From positions 10,165,890 through 10,229,889 of the forward strand of contig CM070504.1 in NCBI GenBank assembly GCA_036346375.1: a stretch of 64,000 nucleotides of DNA, read 5' to 3'. The notes beneath the pieces are model-generated. The model had not been told where the DNA came from and did not search any database. It was given only the letters and a program-made list of their open reading frames with translations. The first letter of the stretch is position 1. Each line of letters opens with the position of its first letter. The position numbers and the translations under genes are program-made. Shown here in pieces: positions 31,654 through 42,539 of the stretch. This stretch comes from Guadua angustifolia. Taxonomy: Eukaryota > Streptophyta > Magnoliopsida > Poales > Poaceae.

Positions 31654-31889
31654 ACTCCCTCCATTTCCGAATACACGCCATCCTATATTTCAAATTTTGT
31701 TTTGAAATATATGTCATTTTAAAAATGTTAAGATGACTTTTTTACTATTTTTTTCTTCCTATATACATCTCCTCTTTGACTACTTTTAATGTCATTTGTT
31801 ACTATAGATTATAATAAAACACACCATTTAAAAATATAATAAAGAGGGGTAGTATAGTTTTTTTATATAGACGTGTCTTAAAAGAAGTA
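31654..31889. mobile_element. Stowaway-like MITE, right end degraded
   Basis: CTCCCTCCATTTCCGAATAC after TA is a typical Stowaway left end. At the right, GACGTGTCTTAAAAGAAG before TA is a weakly matching inverted counterpart. The interior TTTGAAATATATGTCATTTT and the final position fit the family. Confidence 0.5.
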
Positions 31890-32102
31890 TAAAAATCTAA
31901 AATAATATCTATTCAAAGAGAATATCATTATGTCAGGATCTTATTCCTATCCCGTTGAACGTAACATTGAATCATTCGCATTCACCCTGATTTCCTGCCG
32001 TTTCTGGTTTGACTAGCCAGAATAACACGCTACGCTGCATCGCACACGACGATGCCACGTGTAAAATTCTGAAAATTTGGTCGTATTTCTTTTAAAAAAT
32101 GG

Positions 32103-32365
32103 GTCATTAGGATCCACCAGCGAATTTATAGACTGCTATAAACCTCCGACGAGTTTGTGTTTTTTTTTTTGAGAAAATCGCGGTTAGGACCTATTGGCGA
32201 ATTCATGGGCTACTATAAACCTTCGACGAATCTATGTTTCTTTAGAAAACCGCGGCTGCCTTTCTTTTATGTATTCTTGGTTTTTGCGTTTTTTTAAAAG
32301 GTCGCTAGGCCTCGTCGGTAAATCTATGAACTCCTATAAACCTTCAAATGAATATGTGTGTGTTT
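32103..32365. repeat. Three-copy tandem repeat, unit about 75-110 bp
   Basis: Three successive segments share the order TTAGGATCCACCAGCGAATT, CTATAAACCTCCGACGA and GTGTTTTT. Their second versions are TTAGGACCTATTGGCGAATT and CTATAAACCTTCGACGA, and a third version follows at about 32300-32360. They belong to the AT-rich host repeat of the Tat insertion. Confidence 0.6.
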
Positions 32366-32788
32366 TTTTGTGATGACACCTTTGCATCCCGGGAGCAGAC
32401 CGCTCCTCCGGAAGCTGTGGTCAATCAAGAGCGGCATCCGAATCCCGCTCCAATCCCTCCCGCGTAGGTTCCCGCTCCAATGCCTGGAGCGACAGCAGAA
32501 GCATGCTTCAGTGTAAGCATTTCCTTTAAGCAAGTCATCTCAAGTTTGAAATTCTAGAGAATAGCTCCGATCAACCCATTTTTGTTTGTTTTGTTTTTGA
32601 GTCCGCTTCTCTAAAAACCGCTAATAGGAGCCAAACGTAAACTGTAGAGGGATCTAAAGTAATCTATTTTTTCCAGGGGTCCGTCCCACTAAAAACCATC
32701 AAGAGGATCTAATGTAAACCACGGAGGGACCTAAACGTAATTTTGATATTTTTCGGATCTATTTTATTAAAAAGCCACCGAAAGGACC

Positions 32789-33249
32789 TGTCGAGGTTTA
32801 TTCTGAACAATAATTAAAAGGGGCTAAATATTTGGATCGGAAACTTCGATGGTAGCACAAGACACGGAAATTATCTGTGTTCGGGCTCTCGCGGTGGAGA
32901 TAATACCCTAGTCTGTGCTCTGGAATTATGAGTAGCTAACTTATTTCTTTGATGATGTTGTGTGTTGATGGCTCCCGCCCTCCCTTTATATAGTAGAGAA
33001 GGGCGGTTACAATAGGGAATCCCACTCGGATCGAGATGGAAATTACCCTCATATCTATCCGACTCTATATCGGTTTGGATTACAATCATCCTTGCCTAAT
33101 CGACTCGGTTTCCTTAGTGGGATTTGCTCGATTCTTCATATCTTGCTCACCCAAGATGCCTCCAATCTTCCGTAGTCCGCCTGGTCTAGTTCCGCCTAAT
33201 TGGGCCTCGCAGGTCTGCCTTGTGGGCCCCCGGGTATATATCCCCCACA
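32789..33249 (-). repeat. 3' LTR of the Tat element
   Basis: 461 bp; on the minus strand it begins TGTGGGGGATATATACCC and ends AACCTCGACA. It is closely similar to the copy at 42062-42533, with about a dozen small indels and substitutions. Confidence 0.85.
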
Positions 33250-34031
33250 GTAGCCCCCGAGTGCTTCGCGATCTAGTGCCTTTCTGCGATCAAGTCTTCC
33301 CGAGTGCTTCTAGCCGAGTGCTTGTCGCCTGGTGAGGAGGTCACGAAGAACTCGACGAAATTCTTTGTATGATTATTCCGAGCTGTCTCCGACCCAGTTT
33401 ATCAGGCCGACTCGTTATTTGGTATGATTCCTGTGCACATCTGTACTCAGCCGAGTGGTATTGGCGCGTATGAGCGCATAACCCCTGGCTTCTTTACAGA
33501 GCACATTTCATCCTGCCCCTTTGGTATCCGTCATCACCCCCTTTTTTTTAAGGTTATACGAGCCTCGTACCCTGGGGGCGTCTGTTTTTTTGTTAAGTCA
33601 TCTTTATGGTATCTGATTTCGTTCTCTGAACGTTATCAGCCTGCGACCTAGCATGAAGCATACCATAAGAGGATGTTTTTGCTTGGGTGGTACCCTTGAT
33701 CCCGGGTGTCACGGGTTTTTGGCTTTTGGCCCATCTTGGGGCGTACCTTTTCCCAATTTATTTTGTTGGGCCATTAGCGATTGCGCACGACATGCGTGCT
33801 CGCCGACCTACCCTGAAGTGCTCCCTAGGGCGGCTGCAGGGTATGAGAAGGGTGATGCGGTTTCCCGCTCGAGGCAAAAATTGGTACCGCTCCCCTATCA
33901 ATATAGGGTAAAACGAAGTGTCTGTGCACTGTTCTTTTTCGCCCCTTTGCCCTCCAATCTTTTCCCTTGCGACCTCCGCCGCTAGGGTTAACTCCTAGTC
34001 TCACGTGATCGCGAGGCTACTTCGTTCGAAG

Positions 34032-36942
34032 ATGTTGTCCCCTTCTCCCGCAACTGTTCACCCGTCCGCCCCGACCAAGGATTGGGCTACCTCGGTAACG
34101 ACGGAGGGGCGGTTGGAGGACTTGGTAGGCATTGGTGTTTTTCCGCCATTGGTGATGCTCGCCGCCCGCCCCGCCGCAGGTGAATTCTGCCCCACCCCCC
34201 GTGCTGAGGAGGTGGTTGTTTTTGAATCCTTCTTTATGCGTGGTCTGGGTCTTTCGGCATCCCCCTTTTTCCGCGGCATTCTTGAATTCTACGGGATTGA
34301 ACTGACTCATCTCAACCCCAATTCCATTCTCCAAATCGCCGCCTTCGTCAATCTCTGCGAATCCTTCCTTGGCATCCGTCCCCACTTCAATCTCTTTCGC
34401 CACCTTTTCCTTCTTAAGCCTTTTCCTAATAAGAACTCCCCCAAAGTGGTCGGAGGTGCTGGATTTCAGCTGAGAGATGGCATGACAAAACCTTACTTTA
34501 ACATTCCTTTTAGGACCTCGAATAAAGGTTGGCACCAAGAGTGGTTCTACTGTGCCAATCCTGAGCCTCCATTGCCTGCTTTTTCTGGGAGGCCACCCAA
34601 GCCTCCCCTGACTGGACATCGCTCCCCAATGACGACGGGATGGATCAAGTGATTGATCTTATGGGGCTAATTGCCGAGCTGAAGGAAAATGGGCTCACTG
34701 GTATGGCCATTATTGCCAACTTTTGTATCCGCCGGATTCAGCCCCTCAAGGACCGAGTTCATCCAGGGTATGAGTATGAGGGCTCCGATGATCCCACACG
34801 GGAGGTTTCTGAAGAAATTACCTCAGCGGTGTTTTTATGCCGTGTCTCTGACTTCTTTGCCCCAAACGAGAAGATCTCTGTTCCCATGAACCCAAGACCT
34901 TTCACGAAGCTGAACCCAGCGCCTCCAGGAAGGGATCTTCATTGCCTTCCGATACTGATTCGGCTAACTTTTATCTGAATCTTGATGTGGATGTGCTTTT
35001 ATATTTGCAGGGATGTGAGGCCTTCTTTTCCGATGCGCCGTTACCTGAGTTTCCCGTTCATAAGAGTGATAAGCGAAACTTCCCCGCCAGCGCTCCTTCT
35101 GCCGCCCCAAGCGTGAAGCGAAGCAAGACGAGCGCGCCCGGTGATGATCCATCCAGGAAGGGAAAGGCTCCGGTTGTTCGCAAGGTCAAGCGGAAGCAGT
35201 CGGATAAGGGTGTACCCCCGACTGGAGGTCCGAAGATTCGGGACCCCGCGGCCGTACGACCTCCTCCCCCGACTTCTTCTTCTTCTTCTTCAGCCAGTCA
35301 GTGGAACCCGAGATGCTTAAGCCCTCGGCCCCACCTTCAACAAAAAGTGTGCCTTCGCTTGCCGCGCCGACCGAGCTCCCTTGTGCTGTCAAGCAGGTGT
35401 GTGCATGAGACTCTGGCCGTAGTCCTTCCACTCGGAGGGGTTTAAAATGCAAGATAACAAAATCCAACAGGTTGGATTTCCTTGCTAGTCTTTCTTTGCT
35501 TCCGGATCATGTCCTAATCGTTTCTCCTTGTAGGGATCTTGTTCATGAAGTTCTTCATGAGATGTCGCCCCTGGAGCCTCCAGTGGCTGTTGGCGAGGGT
35601 AGTGCCGATGTGGCAGAGGCCGAGGCGCCGATTGATGCTGTGCCTCCTGCTCCCAGTGCTACTCTGGAACCAGTCGGAACGGTGCCTCCATCAGCCCCCG
35701 AGGCCATGGGCAATGAGTGCTGCCTGGAGCCGAGTGATTCCTTGCCGCCTTTCCTTCTTGAGCCGACTGCCCACGCCGCGCCCTTTGTTGATGCTGCTGC
35801 TCCTTCACCACCAGAAGATCCTTCCACCTCTCCTTGCCAGTCACCACCGTGTGTTGAAATTCCTCCGCCTTCTCTTGAAATCTCCGGTATGGTGCGTTCA
35901 TCGATGATGAAGGTGACATAGTCCTGTTGGATGGCGAGATCGAGGGTCAGGATTGGAAGTCGTTCTTTGATGCTGCTCGTGAGTGTTGGCGCCTTGGCGA
36001 GGTGAGTTGTCTGCACCATGCTTTCTTTGAAAGTCCTCTTTTTTTCCTGAAACCTGATATTGCTTTACCGTCTCCAGCGCTGTCATCTTTTGCCAAGGAC
36101 CGGAACTTCCTTCTTCAAAAATTATTTTCGAGGATGAAGATGAGGAAAGATTACGCTGAAGAGGTCGAGCAGATTCGCACTGAGTTTGAGGCAGAGCTCA
36201 CACGCACCCACGTGGAAAATCGAGAGGAACTGGAAGGGCTTCGAAGTCGCATCCAGTCCCTCGAGGCAGAGAAATTGAATCGGACCAGTCTTTCTGACGG
36301 TAATCCTTTTGCCCGAGTGCCCCGGGCCCTGACTTTATCCTTTGTCTTCGATGCCGGCCTTCTTTTTTTGCATTTCGGAGAAGCTCGAAGCCTCTCTTTC
36401 CCGAATGAAAAGCGAAGAAGGTCGAAGCGACGCCTTGAACAGTAGCTGTCGACAAGAGAATTGGAAGGTGCACTCTCGGTCTCGTCTTACATCTGTTGTC
36501 CTTCTTTTTGCGCCAGAATTACCCGACCGGTATCCGCGAGCAGCATCGGATCAACTCGCAAGCTCGATGCCGTGCTCTTGATGATAAGATCAAAAATCAT
36601 CAAGCGAGGGTCGACCGCCTTCAATCGGGCTCGAAAGGATCTTTGCGAATCACGGGTCCTGATGAAGCCGGCACCAGTGGCGTCCCATATGACGCTGATA
36701 TCACAATTCAGAAGCTGGAAGAAGCCCCAAAGAAGCTGACTGCGCACTTGGAGGACATCGCAATTACAAGCGCCTGCCAGGCGTTGGCGATCACCAAATC
36801 CTTATATCCGCGGGTGGAGCTCGAGGCTGTCAAGGAGGGATTTGCCCGCACTGTTGATGACGACCGAGCGCTCGCCCTTATGGATGAAGTCAAGGATACT
36901 GCTTCTGTTTTGATTAAAAACCTGGATCTGGGTCCTGTGTAG
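34032..36942 (+). pseudogene. Additional antisense reading frame of the Tat element (putative gypsy-type transposon family)
   Basis: This gene runs opposite to gag-pol. Its first part, from an ATG at 34032, contains FFMRGLGLSASPFFRGILEF and SILQIAAFVNLCESFLGIRP, the signature of the plant 'putative gypsy type transposon' (Transposase_28) domain. A shift of frame near 34606 separates it from the continuation DQVIDLMGLIAELKENGL (34640-34900). Further open blocks follow 3' acceptor-like sites at about 35011, 35534, 36078 and 36519, giving a Ser/Pro-rich middle and a coiled-coil-like C-terminal part (EEVEQIRTEFEAELTRTHVE) ending at the stop at 36942. Introns are likely but unproven. The function of these antisense proteins is unknown. 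Confidence 0.65.
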
Positions 36943-37392
36943 TCTTCTGTTTGTACTGAACTTATCTTGTGTTTTTTGCTGCTCCTTCGAGATGATTGCT
37001 CTAATGTTGACAAAGGTTTCCCTTGGGCCTGACTTTGTTTTGCGGAGGTGCTTAACCGTTGTTTTAGTGTACTTCGCTAATTCTCGGCCCATTTAGGGGG
37101 CAAATCTGGCGTCTTGGCCCGTTTCTGGAGTCTTTGATCATCATGGCGTCTGACACTCTTCGAAAAACGTGCGACGTTACGTTCGGCGCACCCGGAAGGT
37201 GAATCGTTCCCGCCTCCATGCCAAGCGTCGCCCAGAGTTGAAGCGAGTCTCTCTCCGGAGACAGGCGTTGCCCCATATAAGAGTGTACTTGGCCTCGACC
37301 TTGGCGATTTGCAGCGCACTACCATTCTCCGTCGGTTCGTTCTTCTTCATCTCTTCAAGAATTTCTTCTTGTTTCTTTGAAACACTCGCCCG

Positions 37393-37965
37393 TTAGCTTT
37401 CTGATTTCTTCATTTTTCGTGTTTGTGGAATTGTGTCCACCGGTTGATCGTTCGCCCCTTTTTTTTGCAGGTTGCCCTCTTCTTCTTCATGGATTCTTCC
37501 TCTTCTTCCGAGGACCTCTCTCCTCTGTCTCTTCCTCCAGAGTCCCCGGGTCCGCCGGTCGCGCCATGGATCGAGGACTGTTTCACAGATTTTGGCGATA
37601 ACGCCCTGTGGAACTCGAGGGCGAACACGCCTCGCCGACGACGTGAATGAGCTCCGGCCGTCGAACTTGCCTTCGGCTTCCAGTACCTCTTGGCAATAGG
37701 TCGCCATGTTGTCTTCGACCACGACCACTATTTTTGAACCCGATTGATTACCGGCATGGAGTCGCCCGAATAGTTAGCGCGAACGCCGGGGATGTCGCAA
37801 TGCGGCCCGTGGATAAGTGCTCAGACGGCGGCATTGTTTGATGCCGGAAGTGGATCTCAAGGACGATTTCAAGCGCCACCGTTGGAGAGATGAGGACCAC
37901 GCGGCTCTGCGCGCGTTGAGCATGAGGGAGCCGTCAAATACATCGCCCAAGACTCGGCTCTTCAA
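37393..37965 (-). pseudogene. Second (archaeal-type) RNase H remnant of the Tat element
   Basis: On the minus strand, different frames give VVLISPTVALEIVLEIHF and, downstream, NMATYCQEVLEAEGKFDG, which are the start and end of the extra RNase H domain characteristic of Tat-lineage pol. At least one frameshift and stops break it. No integrase motifs follow before the antisense gene. Confidence 0.55.
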
Positions 37966-38022
37966 GAGTCATCGAATTTGCAATTCTGTCTATTCGCGTG
38001 AAGTCGGCAAGTATTTGAGATT

Positions 38023-39328
38023 TTATTGCTGTTCATGCCTAAAAGAAATTTCAAAGGCCCCGAGCTCGACCGCCCATTTTGCGATCCTTAGGTAGCTTCC
38101 CGACAGGAGTATGTCATAGCGGAAAGTGGTGACCACCGCAATTGAATGTTCTTGGAAGTAATGCTTAAGTTTGCGTGATGCAAGCAACACAGCGTACAGT
38201 AGTTTTTGTACCTGTGGGTAGCGCACCTTGGATTCTCCCAACACCTCGCTGATGAAATAGATCGCCATTGGATTTTCGGAGGTGCCCTCTTCCTTCCGCT
38301 CAGCAACGATTGCGTACCGACCGACTCGAGTCGTCGCGGCAATGTAGAGCAAAAGGGGCTCTTCGGGCATTGGAGGGACCAGGACAGGTGGGGATGATAA
38401 GAATGTCTTCAGTTCTTCGAAAGCCTGTTGTGCTTCAGAGGTCCATTGAAAGTTGCCCTGCTTCTTTAGAAGTTTGAAAAAAGGCATTCTTCGCGATCCC
38501 AGTCGAGAGATGAATCTGTCGAGTGCCACCATGCACCCGATGAGCTTCTGAACATCCTTCTGACTGGTTGGAGGTTTCATTTTCAGAATTGCATTGATCT
38601 TCTCTGGGTTTGCCTCGATGCCACGTTGTGACACGATAAATTCGAGTAGTTTTCCTGATGGGACTCCAAAAACGCATTTTTCTGGATTCAGCTTCATTTT
38701 GTAAGCCCTTAGGCTTTCGAAGGTTTCCGCCAAGTCAGATATGAGATCCTCCTTCACACGAGTCTTGACAACGACGTCGTCGACATATGCCTCCACGTTG
38801 CACCCAATCTGGGAGTGAAAACATCGCTGTATCGCGCGTTGATAAGTTGCGCCAGCGTTTTTCAAACCGAATGGCATCGTGATGTAGCAGACCAAACGGA
38901 GTGATGAACGAAGTCTTGATACAATCTTCTTCTTTAGCTCGATCCGTGGTATCCCGGTATGCATCCGAAAACTCAGAGTTCACACACCGTCGAATCCACC
39001 ACTTGATCTATCGAGGCACCGAAAGGATCTTTTCGCAAGCTTTGTTGAGATCGGTATAATCAACGCACATGCGCCAGCTTTTATTCTTTTTGCGAACAAG
39101 CACTGGGTTCGCCAGCCAGTCGGGATGGTACACTTCTTTTATGAAGTCTGCTGCTAAAAGCTTTGGGATCTCTTCCCTAATGGCTTCTTTTCTGTCTTGA
39201 GCAAATCTTCGGAGCAGTTGCTTGATGGGCTTGGCCTTTTCGTCAACGTTCAAAGAGTGCTCGATCACCTCTCTGGGAACACCGGGCATGTCGGATGGTT
39301 TCACGCCGAAGATGTCCTGCTGGTTCAA
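38023..39328 (-). pseudogene. Reverse transcriptase and RNase H remnant of the Tat element
   Basis: The segment 39328-39008 encodes the RT fingers, with WLANPVLVRKKNKSWRMCVD then YTDLNKAC. The segment 38964-38023 continues with ITMPFGLKNAGATYQRAIQ and the catalytic YVDD (in EAYVDDVVVKT), then the connection domain and the start of the Ty3-type RNase H (LLLYIAATTRVGRYAIVAE). A stop and frame change near 39000 split the two. It would act in minus-strand DNA synthesis if intact. Confidence 0.8.
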
Positions 39329-39503
39329 GAAAGGTGACGAGCGCGTCTTCCTATTTGGAGGCGAGGCATGTTCCGATCAGAGCTGTCTGGGCAGAGTTGG
39401 ACGGGTCGAGGATTACCTTTTTGACCCCCTCATCAGGTTTTAGGCTTGCCCTGGACTGCTTCTTGGCCGGTACTTCTCCTTCGTCTTCATGGTGTGCGGC
39501 TGC

Positions 39504-40298
39504 CTACTGGATCTTCTCTCTATCTTCTGCCGCCTCCTGAGCTTCGGCCATCTCGCAGCTTTCTCTGTCGCAGACGAACGACTGCTTGACATCACCACGT
39601 ATTGAAATGATACCCTTTGGTCCTGGCATCTTCATGACGAGATAAGTATAATGTGGTACGGCCATAAATCTGGCCAGGCCAGGTCTTCCCAAGATGGCGT
39701 GATATGCCGTCTGAAAGTCGGCTACTTCAAAGTTGAGGTACTCTGTCCGAAAATTCTCCTTGGTTCCAAACGTGACTGGCAAGGTGATTTGCCCGAGTGG
39801 TACCGAAGAAGTTCCGGGAATTACTCCATGGAATGGTGATGAGCCCCGCTTTAACTCGGAACGGGGAATCTTCATGTCATCAAAAGTTTTGGAGAAGAGA
39901 ACATTGAGCCCACTGCCTCCGTCGACCAGCACCCTCTTGATTTTAACATTGCGCACCACCGGGTCCAACACCAGCGGGAATCTTCCTGGATAAGGGATGT
40001 GATCCGGATGATCCGAACGGTCAAAGGTAATGGGAGCCTCGGACCATCGGAGATACTGGGGAGCCGCTGGCATGATGGCGTTTACGTCCCTGGCCGTGAG
40101 TTTTTGCTTCCGTTTTGACTCGTAAGCCATCGAGCCCCCGTAGATGTAATTGAGCTCCCGTTCCATCTTTTGGTACTCGCCTTCATCATCTTCAGGGGAA
40201 TCTTGATTTTTCTTCTCTTCTTCTTTTGCTTCGCCTCTGGCTAGTTGCCTTCTGGATTCCTTGGCAAATCTCCTCAAAGTGAAGCAATCTTTTTGCAA
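39504..40298 (-). pseudogene. Retroviral-type aspartic protease region of the Tat element
   Basis: The 264-codon frame carries KIKRVLVDGGSGLNVLFSKT, in which DGGS takes the place of the usual DTGA-type catalytic triplet, a form common in Tat elements. HAILGRPGL follows as the conserved C-terminal protease block. The upstream end includes a zinc-knuckle-like CPFHPKGKH in another frame. It is joined to gag and RT only through frame changes. Confidence 0.7.
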
Positions 40299-40399
40299 AG
40301 ATGTTTACCTTTTGGATGAAAAGGACAAATAGCCTCCATCATCAGATCGTAGTAAATGGGTGCGTGGCGCGCGATGACGGCCTTGCTCTTTCGCCGCCA

Positions 40400-41224
40400 C
40401 TATTTCTTCAGTTTCCGTTTCTCGTCGCGTTGTCTTGATGACTCGGCGTAATCCCTTTGTCTTTTGGTCGGGCGATCATCCCGCCGCTTCGGCGAGAGCA
40501 TCCGAGGCCGTCGCAGAACGGTCCGCCACTCGAACATCTCCCTTACGGTGGATGGCGGCTTTGAGACATCTTCTTGATCAAGTCGGGTCGTTGACACCCT
40601 TCCGGAATGCCGCGATGGCCGCCGCCTCCGAGATGTCTCGATTGTATTCTTCTTTTGCATGAAGCGTAGGGTGAATTCCTGAGTGTCTCATTCTTTCTGG
40701 CGGAGCTGATGCAGTCCCATTGCGTTGTGCCGCTCGTAAGTGCCCTCGAAGTTGGTGATAAATTGCTCACAAAGATCCTCCCAAGAATCTATGGAATTCG
40801 CTGGAAGTCTTGTAAGCCATGCTTGAGCCGAAGAGGTGAGCATGACCAGAAGGTGATTGGCCATCACATTGCGGTCGCCCCCAGCAGCCATGATTGCAAG
40901 AGAATAAACTTGGAGCCAAGCTTCAGGATCTCTTTCTCCGTCAAACTTGGTGATGCTCTTTGGGTTGAATCCTTCGGGCCAGACTACTCGGCGAAGGCGA
41001 GGGGTGAAAGCCCAGATGCCTTCAATGGGGCCGTCGTTGCGCCTTCGTGGAGAGCGTCGATAGGGCGATTTAGCTCGTCGGTCTTTGTTTTCCCCTCTAC
41101 AATAGCGGGGGTTATTACGGTGATCGTCCCGATCGTTGTGGCCAATGCCAAAACGTTCGTAGTTATCTCTGCGCCTACGACGCTCTTCATCTTCCCGATC
41201 ATGCCGCCTGGCATTTAAATCCAT
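40400..41224 (-). pseudogene. Gag region of the Tat element, frameshifted
   Basis: From an ATG at 41224 the frame encodes an Arg-rich N-terminus (EERRRRRDN), then KITKFDGERDPEAWLQVYSL after a SITKFDGERDP motif, and HLLVMLTSSAQAWLTRLPAN, the retrotransposon gag (PF03732-type) core. The frame closes at 40688, and the domain continues in another frame to about 40400. The element could not make a normal Gag from this copy. Confidence 0.75.
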
Positions 41225-42040
41225 GCGGAGGTCCCGGCTAATGCTGTGCCGCGCATCTTCTCCCGCCGGTCTACTTTGTGACGATCGCGAGTCGATTCAC
41301 GCTAGCGACTGCGAGTTGACGATCTTGTACGACTGCTCCTCCCGGTGTTCTTGAAGCGCTATCGCCGCCACCATAGCTCGAACACAGGCCACGATCGGAG
41401 CGGCAGGGCTATCAGGACCAAGTAGTGGCCCTAAAGTATCAAGAAGCGTTTTGGAGGCCACAATTTTCTACTGAGGCGTATGAAAAACCGATTGGTTCTC
41501 CACTTTTGTCTGCAAGATTTCTTCATTAACGTTGCGGCTTCTATTCTGGAGGAGTCTTGCACGGCCTTCTTGTCATTGACGTTGTTCCTCTGCAGCGTTC
41601 GCTGCATCTTTCTGTTGCTGAGATTCCGTTCGCAGATCTTCTATCACGAAAATGCTGCGAAAGCTCTGGAAATCTTCCGCCCCACCTTCTGAATCAGAGG
41701 AACAAGAAGATAGTTGTACTGATCTTTAAGTCCGAGTGGTTTTTTAGCATGCTTGACCACTCGGGATCCGCCATCAGCCGGTTCCAACTCTGGACGAGGT
41801 TCGGCCCTTTGGCTTACCGTCTCGGGACAGATGGCCGTGACCGTTCCTGATCCGAGTGGTTGTCCGGTGAGGAACCAGAATCGCTTCAGATTGATCCGAT
41901 CCGAATCCGAAAGGGAAAGATAGCCAAGATCGTCGGCGATGAAATCCAGACTTCTAAAGCGGAACGCCTGGGCCGGCGCGAAGGCGGCCATGCTTTTGGT
42001 GAAGATCGCCATCGAGCTTGCCCGGATTGATCCTAACGTA

Positions 42041-42059
42041 GCCCCTACCTGGCGCGCCA
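42041..42059 (-). promoter_or_regulatory. Primer-binding site of the Tat element
   Basis: On the minus strand TGGCGCGCCAGGTAGGGGC begins two bases after the 5' LTR. TGGCGC starts are usual for primer sites of Tat/Athila-group elements. The cognate tRNA is not identified here. Confidence 0.65.
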
Positions 42060-42061
42060 AC

Positions 42062-42533
42062 TGTCGAGGTTTGTTACCGACAATAATTAAAAGGGGGCTA
42101 AGCGTTGGATCGAAAACTCGATGGTAGCACAAGACACGGGAAATTATACAGGTTCGGGCTCTCGCGGTGGAGATAATACCCTAGTCCTGTGCTCTGGAAT
42201 TATGAGTAGCTAACTTATTTGCTGATGATGTTGTGTGTTGATGGCTCCCCGCCCCTCCCTTTATATAGTAGAGAAGGGCGGTTACAATAGGGAATCCCAC
42301 TCGGATACGAGATGGAAATTGCACCCTCATATCTATCCGACTCTATATCAGTTTGGATTACAATCATCCTTTGCCTAATACGACTCGGTTTCCTTAGCTG
42401 GGATTTGCTCTGATTCTTCATATCTTGCTCATTTCAAGATGCCTCCAGTCTTCCGTAGTCGGCCTGGTCTAGTTCCGCCTAATTGGGCCTCGCAGGTCTG
42501 CCTTGTGGGCCCCCGGGGTATATATCCCCCACA
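42062..42533 (-). repeat. 5' LTR of the Tat element
   Basis: 472 bp, matching 32789-33249. On the minus strand it runs from TGTGGGGGATATATACCC to CCTCGACA. A GATATATACC near its start is the only TATA-like word. Confidence 0.85.
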
Positions 42534-42539
42534 GGACCT

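Larger units (their letters stand above)
32789..42533 (-). mobile_element. Tat-lineage Gypsy LTR retrotransposon, defective
   Basis: Direct LTRs (32789-33249 and 42062-42533) flank a 8.8-kb internal region, and GGACC duplicates border both ends (32784-32788 and 42534-42538). Coding remnants for gag, protease, RT and RNase H run on the minus strand, so the right LTR is the 5' one. A primer site, TGGCGCGCCAGGTAGGGGC, follows it at 42059-42041, and a tract CTCGGGGGCTAC precedes the left (3') LTR. A second, archaeal-type RNase H remnant and an additional antisense frame of the putative gypsy-type transposon family are hallmarks of the Tat group in grasses. Integrase is not found. Frameshifts in gag and pol make it non-functional. 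Confidence 0.85.

Noticed and set aside
33250..33270. Primer-binding site after the left LTR of the 32.8-42.5 kb element
   Set aside because: The coding remnants run on the minus strand, so the left LTR is the 3' LTR; the sequence there is the polypurine side.
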